64,000 bases of DNA from Plumapathes pennacea (lineage: Eukaryota > Cnidaria > Anthozoa > Antipatharia > Myriopathidae), in contig OZ038463.1 of assembly GCA_964036295.1 (NCBI GenBank), positions 14,902,069 to 14,966,068 on the forward strand, written 5' to 3'. The position numbers were made by a program, and so were the translations under genes. Position 1 is the first letter of the stretch, and every line of letters begins with the position of its first letter. Under the pieces are notes generated by a model, which saw only the letters and a program-made list of their open reading frames with translations, ran no database searches and was not told where the DNA came from. Positions 35,931 to 47,100 of this stretch are shown in pieces.

Positions 35931-37828
35931 ATGAGATGAGATGAGATGAGATCGGACATCAGCTGGTTTATCTGTAATGGACGACGAGCTACACAAAAGC
36001 AGATGACATGTACAGGTAAGTTGCGACTGCCAGCTGACTGGATGTACATTTATTTAACAAAAAAACAAAAAAACAAAAAAAACAAAAACAAAAAAAAAAA
36101 ACATCAGAACACAGCGAGATAAGCGAGATATTTCATTTATTTAAATTTACATTTAAATTATAGTGAAGATTACAAACAGCATTATAAACGTATTTCAGTG
36201 TATCCGGATGAGCTCAATACGTTGGCACATCGAACGTTCATCAGGTAAGTAACAGTGCAATAATATAGCAAACACGAACTAATGGAGAAGCACAGGACCC
36301 ATAGAAGACTCTTGGAGGACTCCCCAGGTTGTGATCAAAGCGCACGCAAATGCTAAAGTGGAACTGTAGAAGTACACCAAACACCATGTCGCCAAGTAGA
36401 GATGATATAAATTCTAATAGTTGTACACAGACCCTATGGACATTTTAACTCGTAAATTTGTTACTTTAGTGTTTCTGGTGAAAAAGAAGTCTGCTCTTTT
36501 GAAACTGTGGACAGAAAAAAACTAGACTAAACACAAATGCTAGGTGACGGGAATTTCTAAACAGCTCTGCTAAAAAAAATCCTCTTCTACCAAACACACA
36601 CCTTGCAAAGATTTGACACCGTGTCGACTCAAGACCGACATTGCAGGGACAAAAAAATCAGCAACTTGAAAGGTTGGGAAGATAAGCTGCATTGGGCCTA
36701 GTAGTATTAGATAAACTTGGCACAGTCGGCCGAAGGGTTAAAAAAGTTCAAGAAAATTGGTCGATACTTTTTCTTTTTTTTTTTTTTCCTGACAGTGCTG
36801 CGCCAGATGACGTAATTAAAACCTGTGCTCGGATTTTCGGGTCGAATCCATTCGGTGCGTAGTTGGACCCACTTTTCAACCGGACAGACAACCCCGATGA
36901 CATTTCTCCATAATCTTATGAGTTCAAGGGAAATAAATCGCTGAACTCCCACAAACGAAGCCACAGGTTGACCAACAGAAGATATTTACAGGTGTCTTAA
37001 TTCGAATCTCCTTAGTTCTGCTTCTTTGTTTCTATAAGAGCTGTTTGAAGAGACGGTACTTTGCCGCCTAAAACCTCTAGAACATAAATGTTTCTCTCTC
37101 CAAACTTCTAAGACAGGACTTCTAGGCAACACGGCTCGACAGCCCTTAACTTTCAAACGTAGACTATCAAAGCGTGTGTTTTATTCTCTAGTTGTTGCGG
37201 TAAGGAGAAACTCTAGGGATGTGAAGCTCGCTACCACACAATATCTCGCTTCTACCTTCATGAGTATTTGATCTCTGAAAACATTATCACTTTCAAGAAA
37301 AAGTGACAAAATAAAGCAATGGAAACTGAACTTTCATCAAAGCGGTTTACTTCCTCAAAATGTTCGAGTATGGCAGTAAGTTCTGAATAACTATGGTTGT
37401 TTTCTCCCCATTTCTTTTACTTACTATACTGAATAGTGATCGTTTGTCTTGCTTTTTCTACGGTTTTCTATGCCTTCTGTGTATTCGCCACCTTTTTTGC
37501 CACATGGGAACAAATTACTTGAACTGCATGAACCAAACGACAAATTTGGTTTTGATCAAATTCATGACTGATGCAAGAAACATTGTAACATTCCAGCGAA
37601 GCATGAGTCCTTGACATAAATTAACAACCTGCATACTTACAGCTTTTTTTTAGCAAATAATACAAACAATTCACTTAACATAAACTTGTACTTCTACTTT
37701 TACAGTTTTAAAGTCCTGCATTAGCGTCGCGACTATCTTAAAACTTTCTGCAATGTTCCGGAGAATAGAAGACGAACAGCTCTCAAGATGCTGGTGCTCT
37801 ATATGTTGCCCCACATTTGAACTTTCAG

Positions 37829-38187
37829 TCAATTTGCGTTGCCCTTTTGGCTTTCATCTTCGTCTTCTTTAACTGTTGCCTTGTTCAATCTCTCTTCTAG
37901 TTCTTCCTTGCTGGACTTCTCACTTGCTTGTTTCACCAAGTCCACCTCGTCGACTCCGCTTTTCTTTTGGCCTCGTGCTTCTTGCATTTCCTTTGCATCT
38001 TCCTCGTTTCTTTGAATTGGATCTTTCTTGGGCAATCCGAAGTATTCGTCCTTGGAATATTTCCTCTTGTCTTTCGACTTTTGCTTCTCTTTCTCGGCCT
38101 TTTTGCTGCGAAAGCTTAGGCGCAACACCCCGTGTTTCAAAAATCCAGCGATTCCGCTCCCCTCGTTTTCCCAGTGCTCGTTCAATT
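37829..38187 (-). CDS. Charged C-terminal exon of SOWAH gene
   Basis: The acceptor GCGCCATCAG is followed by AA, completing GAA from the previous phase-1 exon. It reads ELNEHWENEGSGIAGFLKHG, VLRLSFRSKKAEKEKQKSKD and onwards, ending in a stop at 37829. An internal donor (GCAA|GTGAGA, exon end 37924, phase 1) would allow continuation to 35365, so the exon could be terminal or internal. The long Lys/Glu stretch is probably a solvent-exposed helix. Confidence 0.65.
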
Positions 38188-41100
38188 CTGATGGCGCACA
38201 TGCACAATGATTATAACAAACATTTCAACATTAACCTTTTTACCCGTTTACCTCCAACGTTTCTGTATCCAATAGAAACTTCAAAATGCACAAATAATGA
38301 ATTCGACTTAATATATCAAAGTGAGCGTTCGCGACTTCCTCTCGGATAAAGGTAATTCATATTAGTACTATTTACTGTCGTATAAAAAGGTTCTCGACTG
38401 CAAAATGTAGATATGATGTTATATCTTTCCAATGCACTTTAAAAGTATACTGCGATTTAGGTTAACTTTAAATTGAGCGTTTCTGAAACGAGAATCAGAA
38501 CAAAAATCCTGGTCCTCACTAGCGCATAAGCATATACACAAAATAGCGACAGTTGCGACATATGTATAAGTATAGGGATCAAACACGTTGAAACAGATAA
38601 CAGCAGAGATTAGACGAAATGGAAAAAAGGAAATTATTGCTGCACGAACAGACAAAACGCAAAGCGGCAGATTACAAGCAACACCGAACAAATAGCGGCT
38701 GGAAAACTAAAACATTAAGGTGATGTTACACGAGACGATTTTTAACGACGATTTTTAGCGACGATTTTTAATGCATGTTACACAAGACAACTTTTAGCGC
38801 AACATTGTTGCGGCAAAGGCATGTTACACGAGACGATTTTTAGCGCAACATCCAGCCAGCGCCCAGGCTCCTACTCCAAAAACATGACAGCCTTCACCAA
38901 AAGCAGAACTTTGTGCGAATGTTGTAATTAATCGATAGTTTTGAAGATTACCAGACGCAAACACGAGATAGAATTGTTTTGACGAGGGAATGGATGAAGA
39001 GGAGAGAAGAAAGAGGGTTTATCACCAGTTAATCAGAGAATTAAACGTAAAAGATGAACCGGCCTTCGCTCGATATTTCCTGATGGCAAAAAACAAGTTC
39101 GACGAGCTGGTCGGCCGAGTCGCCACACAAATACAGACTGGTTTTAACACAATAATGAGGGCGTCAATAAGTCCTGTGACGTCAGTGTTGCGCGAAAAAT
39201 CGACCGCGAGGGTGTTACACGAAGCAACTTCAACAAAATTCGGGCAACATTGTTGCATGCGTTTGAAGGCCATTCAAAAACTTTTAACTTGTTGCCGCAA
39301 CGAAGATTGCGTTAAAAATCGTCCGGCGCGCCATGTTACACTATGACGATTTTTCGCGCAACATTGTTGCGCTAAAAATCGTCGTTAAAAATCGTCTCGT
39401 GTAACATCACCTTTAGACCAACACGGACAACAAACAAGGAGAAAGTAGAATATGGAAAAAGGAATGGAATAAAATGGAACTCATCATCACAAAGCTTACC
39501 CGAGTAAGAAGAAAGTTGCTCCAATTTTTCTGTCGAAAGAAAATCATTCGTTACCAACGAACCTAAAGCAGATTTAACAACCCGCTATGAAACAAAGCCC
39601 TGCACAAAATAGCGCAAAAGCGTCTTTGATTCTAATAAGAACATCAATTGCGCATCTGCAGTGGTATAGTCAGATGCTTTGCAGTCTCACGCAGTCTTGT
39701 ATTGAAAGTGCGAGCTGAATGGGCCGTAAAGTCTCCGTGTGCCGTCAAGGCCGTGAACTAGGTCTCACCCGAGAGACCACATAAATGGCAAAAATATCCA
39801 CGTCTTTATGTAAAGGGAAATTAAACTATTAGTGAACAACTCCATAAAATGATAACGGTAGGAGGATCTCGTGTACAATAAAAACCACGATGCTGCACTC
39901 AGGTGATCAACTTCTAGTTTCTCTTTTAGTCTCTTACCAGAGATATATAATAAAGTAAGGAGAACTTGACGTTTGAAAGTTGACTAAAATGACAGCTGAT
40001 TGAACTATCAGTTCTCGCTACAACAACTAAACAGTTTCTTCTTTAACAGTAGGGAGAATTTGAATGTAGAACTTGACTTACGCTGCGCCTCGATAGTAAG
40101 CGTCTCTTTGGCCACTTGTCTCGCCTTCCGTCCGCTGTAGTCTCTGATGTTGATGTCAGCGTCTGAAAAAAAAATGTAAAATTTATCACTGGAGTTAGAG
40201 ATTTTCTAAATCGTGAGGAATTGCGTGCATGTGTGTAGAACGAAGGTGACTGTTAGTTTGAACGTGTTACTAGACTTTATTGTAAATTATTCAGACCAAT
40301 AGAAGTGCCCAGTCTGAATGAGCCCAAAAAAAAAAAACAAAAAACAAAAAACAAAAAACAAAAAACCCAGGAGAGAGGAAAGTCGGGTGCGGGAAGCCTT
40401 GAAATTGTACCACACCCCCCCCCCCTCCCCCACGCCCAGTATTGTCTTGTATTCCAGTATTGTGTACACCCCTTTCTTCAGTTCACTTTTCTCTCTGCAG
40501 ACGTGCACCGAAAAGATAATACACAAACAAGACCGACCGAAGGACAAGGAAAGGCATCTTACCATAGTCATCCACCAGAATTTTGATTACATCATCATGT
40601 CCATACATACAAGCGAGATGAAGTGCAGTGTAGCCCTGAAATGAAAGCGGGAAATTAAAAAACAAAACACCAGAAGGTCGGACGTAAACACTGGACAACG
40701 TAAAGTACACAAGAGTTTAAAGTATGATAAAGCAAATAAAAGCTGATGTTTCGAGCGTTGACTTTTAGTTCATTTATCTCTACGCCGACGAAGTCTAAAA
40801 GTAGATCTCATGCACAAGTACTAGTAAGGGGGACAAACAGATGAATCGGGTGACGGAGGGAGAAAACACTGCCAAAACGGACGAGGCAAATGGCGTGTAA
40901 CGACAAGATCATGGGTGCGACTGACTGACAGACAGACAGACAGACAGACAGGCGGGCAAGAACAAGATGGGAGGGAGCACTACAAGTACAGACAAAACAA
41001 AAAAAGAAAAAAAAGACAAACATGGTTAATCACTTACCCCCTACATACATCAAGGATAGCGGTCAGAACCACATGAAGAGAGATAACACATATTGCATCA

Positions 41101-44100
41101 GTATTGCGTATTACATACACGTCCAAAATATGGAAGTCAGATTTGACGAAATTAATCTCAGTCAGTCTTGACAGTGAGTGTGCTCAGTTTAGCCACCAAT
41201 CCACATGTATTCAGTAACAAACGGGAGAAAATATAACATAGAGCAGAGTATCACCATCACTTCTCTGGAGACCGACTACACAGCGCGATATCAGGATACG
41301 TCTGTCCGGGCACGCGGCCTGTTTTATGCTGAACACCACGTTACGCTTATGACATGTGTTTTGGCCAACGAACGTCAAAAAGTTAAAACAAGTTTGTACG
41401 CAACCTGTCGTAAGAATTCATGTGGCAGACGTAAGCAAACAACGTTCATGTACTGTGTGAGACGACCCCACGGCTGCTCTCAAGGACAACTCATGTGAAC
41501 AAACAAATAAGCAAACAAACAATACTTACATGCTGTAACAATCCAGGCATCCAGTTGCAATAAGAAAAGAAAGCAAGTGTTAGTCTTCGCGAAAAGAATA
41601 TGGCTATTCTCTTGTCTTCGCTGAGTTTTAAAAGTTGGACTAACAATACAGAAAGTATGCACCTTTTGATAACAGATAGCAACGAGAACGCGGAAAACAA
41701 GAGCCTCAGCTTCTGTGAACTCGTTTTTGTTCCTACAATGCTTACATACCGTTTTTACATTCACGTCAATTCCTGTTTTCGCCAAAAGTTTCACAATGTC
41801 TTCTCTGCCACGTTTCGCTGCCCAGTGTAATCCGGTCTGACAAAAAAAAAATTAAAAAAAATACATAACAATAATAAAAATCTCTAAACAGAAATATAAG
41901 CCAGACAGACAAACAGACCCGCAGGTGCTACACTGAAAATTTCTCATGACAGAAACTCTTGTTGTGACAGATGTCTTCTCTGCAACTTGAATCGCAACAT
42001 ATTTGTTACGCAAAGCGTTTTATGAATGAGAACTCAGTCCTACAGTACTATTTTTGTAACGATTGCAACACCTTTCGGTTGCCGTCAAAAGTTCGCGAGC
42101 TCAAGTTGCACAGTGTACAGTAACTGCAAAATTCAGCTGAAAAAGCAGAACGCTAAAACAATACTTACATACTGTAAATGGGGGAGAACAAAACATCCCA
42201 TTGCCAGGAAAATATATGCAAGGAAACAGAAATGTCAGTACCGTTGACAGTTGACAAGGTAACAAAATACAGTCAGCGTCAGTCAGAACTTTCTGTTACT
42301 TTCTACTTCACTATCCATTATCCAAGCCTCGGTGTGATTAAAATGTTGATACACAAAACTATCTTTTCAGAGTGCAACGTTGGCTTACGCAGAAAAAGCT
42401 CGAGGAAACAATGATCTGCAAAACAGTTAAGAAAACTACACGCAGCGACGCGCGGCTTTTCGTTAATAGGCTTTGGCGTGTGGTACGCGCGCTAACCACG
42501 CGTGGGCACGTGTTAAACTCCTTAAAAGCACTACTACTATGTATACTGCATTGCACGTATAGTGAGTGTACACCTTACTTCGCGCGGCTTTTCGTTAATA
42601 GGCTTTGGCGTGTAGTGCGCGCGCTAACCACGCGTGGGCACGTGTTAAACTCTTTAAAAGCACTACTACTATGTATACTGCATTGCACGTATAGTGAGTG
42701 TACACCTTACTTCGCGCGGCTTTTCGTTAATAGGCTTTGGCGTGTAGTACGCGCGCTAACCACGCGTGGGCACGTGTTAAACTCTTTAAAAGCACTACTA
42801 CTATGTATACTGCATTGCACGTGTAGTGAGTGTACACCTTACTTCGCGCGACTTTTTGCTAATAAGCTTAGGCGTGTAGAAACTCTTAAACACACTACGT
42901 GTACTCATCAGACTGGAGGGTCACTTACCCCCTGAAGGAACATTCAAACGCAGTGGAGCAAAATGCAACGGAGAGAAAAGGCAGTATTAGAGCTTTGAAT
43001 TGGTCAGGAGTAAGAAAAGACGGCTACTACATCATTCATAATGATTACTGTATGCAGTGCCTGTGTCTGTGAGTGCAATACATACAACCAGCTATTACTA
43101 TGCAACTAATGTCAGCAAAGGCAACAAAGTATACACTATCATGCAAAGTACATGTTAATATATTGCTACAATAAGTGGTTCACATAAACTACAGACTGAG
43201 TGACACATACATGTACAGTATAGTAACTTACCAGCACGAAATCCTGGTATCAGTGAAGGAGAGAGAGAGAAAGTAAGAACAAGAGATTAACTTATGTTGG
43301 CACAAACCAGATATGTACCTTAAAAAAGCAGGCAGCAATAGAACAAATAAAACAATGTGGCTTCTATATCAATAGGATTCACACAAAACTTGGGAGCAAA
43401 TTAAATATGTATTTTCATGGTATCTCAATGACTTATGTGATGCTTTACACAATGATTCCTATACGTTTCCAAACATTGGCTTATTTAGTAATTTGTGAAA
43501 AACCCTGAAATTCCATAATTTTCCACGACCTAATTTGATTAAATTTTCTTGATAAAATCTGTGAGTGTAAAGCAATTTTTACTTTCCATGAGACAGAGGT
43601 TGTTCAACAGGATTCAAACTCTCCTTCAAAAGATGACATGCTTTACTGATGTAGGATTGTGATATTTAGGGTAATTAATATTTGCACCTTCTTTCCTGCC
43701 AAATTGGGGTCTTGTTCCAACAGGCACATGATTTGGGCTCGGTTACCTCTTGCCAATGTCAACAACCATTCTTTTTCAAGTGGCTCAAGCTGCAGGAGGA
43801 ATGTAAAAAAGTACATAAGATGAAACCAGGAAATATGTCAGTCTTTGCAGCCCTTCTTTAATCCCCAGAAGCTCCGAAACAAATTGTCAAAATTCCTTTT
43901 CACATAGAAAATGCTGTAGTTTCAAACTTAAACAAAAACACAAAGCATGTTCATTCAAAAGAAAATAAAAGTGTCCATGAGTGCATTCTAAGTTTTTATA
44001 TTCCTATATATGTACCTCAAACATCTTTTGTGCACTGTTCAACAACAAAACAAAACATTACTTTTATCTTGGTATCTTTCTCATCATAAAACAAAATTTA

Positions 44101-47100
44101 CCCTTTCACTCCCAAGAGTGATCAACTTCAATTTTCTCCTTCAGTTTCTCACCAGAGATATATCATACAGTAGGGAGAACTTGGCTTTTGATATCTTGCT
44201 CTGATGACAGCTGATTAAACTATCATCTCTCACTACATCACTCATACATTTTAATCTCAAAAGGTTTAGAGAATCTGCATTTTGAGCTTGGGAGTGAAAG
44301 GGTTAAAATAAAGTTATAAATTGTGCACTACTCACACTTGTCACAGGACCTGTCCATTCATCTCCTGTCAATTAACAAAAGTGTTTTGAGACCACTGAAA
44401 CCCTGGGGGAGGGGGAGGAGGAGGGGGGGGGGGGGGGGGGGAAGGGGAGGGGGTGCACCCATATATAAGCCTATAATAGGTATAATGTGCCACCTCAAAG
44501 GGTATCATTTTCAGCATTTTAGTCTGAAATAGGGTATCGATTTTGAGCCTTTTGATTTTGATATTTGGTCTGAAATAGGTCGAAAATCCCACATGTTGGT
44601 CTGAAATAGGGTCAAAAATCGCAAATTTTGGTCTGGGTTTGGGTTTCCAGCCCCGGGCGGCACACTTTCACCCAAAATTTGAGGAGTACCCCCCAGGGAC
44701 TGAAAGTACAGTTTTCACAAAAGGAGGTCACTAGAACAAGATATGGAGGGAGAGCCTGCAATAAAATGCACCCAAATTTGTTCCTTCTGCCCCCAAATAG
44801 TGAATTTCTATAGCTATCAAAATCACATGATGAGAACAAAGAAAATGTGTTTTATGTTGCTAAATAAATGTTATTTCCTTGTTATGAATTGTAAACATTT
44901 ATACATGCATGATTGTATTAAAAATACCTGTATTATGTACTGACTGAGATATACAGCAATGGAAGTCTGTTGTCAGTGATAATTACTGCAAAATATCTCA
45001 GCAAAATAACGGTATAATAATGTGTACAGTACACTGTGCTGTAACAGTTGCAACTGGCTTTTCGGATCAGTGTGAGCACACATACATGTGAATAATCCCA
45101 TCACATTACTGTATGTATACCGTAGTAACATTGCCAAATGTTACGACAAAAAAGTCAAGATGAAAAGGAAACATGTAAATTACTTACTGCTGCCAATTTT
45201 CCTAAGTTTTCTTGCCATAAATGGAGGAGATATTACAGCCATATACTGCCAAAATCTTCATGATCAATTTGTAATTCAACCCGTGATAGACCACATGTTG
45301 TGCTGTGGGTTCTCGTTTGTCTGCTTTTCATTCAATCAGTTCCACCTGGTGTGTTTTTCATAGGCTCACTGATGTCATTGTTATATCTAATAAAAAAATG
45401 TCTGCCTACAATGAAAACTTGGCACTTCTACTAAACGTACACGTGTCAGAATTAATAAAACTGAAATCCTACTTTTTAGTGAGCCAATTATTTCATAATT
45501 TACAGGTCCACACATCATACTATGCCTGCATAAACTTTATATATCTTCTAAAGATTTTTTGTGAATGCAAATTACTTTATGGCATATTTTGTAGAAACAG
45601 AATATTAAAGTGTTGCACTGTGCAAGAAATAAAAATATATACACTCAGGTACAGGCAATATTGTAAGTTGTTTGGTAGAATAAAATCATATACATATATA
45701 TATGCACTGAAGTGCCAATTTTATGTGAAAAATAAAAATATCAAGTGATTCATTATGCATCTATGTATGACACCTTCAGTCGTACAGTGGCTCCACAGGA
45801 CGGCATAATTATGTATTTATTTTCTTAAAGATTAAACAAAAAGCTTTATGAATAAACAAAAATACTAGTCAACCACTGTCTTACAGTACAATCATGTAAT
45901 AAATACATGTTTTGCTGGTGAACATGTTTGTCAATCATAATGCTCATGTGCAGTACAAAATAATTTGCAAGTTAGAATAATTTGCATAAATGTTTTATAT
46001 TGCTTGTTGTAAAATTTAAATTAAAATATTTTTGTCAAATCTCCAGATTATAAAATGAGTATAACAATACTCACAGTGTGACATTTATTGTGGTGCAAAC
46101 TTGTGTGTATGATCACAGATCATTCACGACTGCTGCTTTTACAATACATTTTACACATTAAATGCTGGTAGATGTGCTTTCAATATTGGTAATAAAATAA
46201 TGTGTACAGACTGAACCTTTTTATTGTTTAGCTCAGTATTTAAATATTACAACAACTGTGAGTACGTTTTCAAAGCTGGCTTAACATAATGGACAGCTAC
46301 AGTATGTTCCAAATATCATTTTGAGCTCCCTAGAACTACAACCATTATATAATTAATTTAACAGTATTTATTATATAGACACGAGTGTTTTACTGGAAAA
46401 TATACCGTGCGTAAAATCCATACGAAACTACATCCGGGACCCGAGTGGCATATTTTCCATATCTTCACTAGTGAGGATACCGTTGGCATCATTTCCCGCT
46501 TTTGCATGGTTGTTTGTGCAATTTCTCGTAAAACACTCGTGTCTATTAATATAATAAAAAGAAAATTACACGGCGGCTTGAAAATATGGATTTCATTTTT
46601 TCTTGGTAAAAACAATATTTTACTCATTCACAAAGCACTCATTCGTAAAATATTGTTTTTACCACTTGAAAATAAAATTCACATCGAACGCGTTTGCATT
46701 CGCGTTCGGACGCGTTTCTGACTGCATTCGCGTTCACCACATTCAGCCATTGTTATTCATTTTGTCACCTTTGGCTTGTTGCCATTGTATGGGCAACAAA
46801 AGCCAGCGATGTGACGGCGTTAATCCGCATACACCCCTGCACAGCCACATTTAAAAATCAGTTGGATGACAAGTCCATACGTAAATTTAGAGGATGAGAT
46901 CAAGACTTAGTTACAATATTAATTATGTATCACACCAAACTTACCTTCCTCCTCATCCAATTTTTCCTTGAAGAAAAGAAAACAAAATTTTAATTATGGT
47001 GGTTTTGTTTTGTTTTGATTCATACAATAACTAATTAATGTAAATAATATTATGTACTAACGCCTGCTTATGATGCGGCCCCACAACTTCAATGTCATAG

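Noticed and set aside
36707..36964. 85-codon frame on - with several Trp
   Set aside because: Ends in a poly-Lys run caused by a poly-T tract and has no flanking splice sites in phase with neighbours.
42372..42935. Repeat-containing 187-codon protein
   Set aside because: Open only because the 132-bp unit is a multiple of three; no domain, antisense within an intron.
44405..44455. G-rich run as CRISPR-like or regulatory element
   Set aside because: Simple poly-G next to a dispersed repeat; the window is eukaryotic and no CRISPR array is present.
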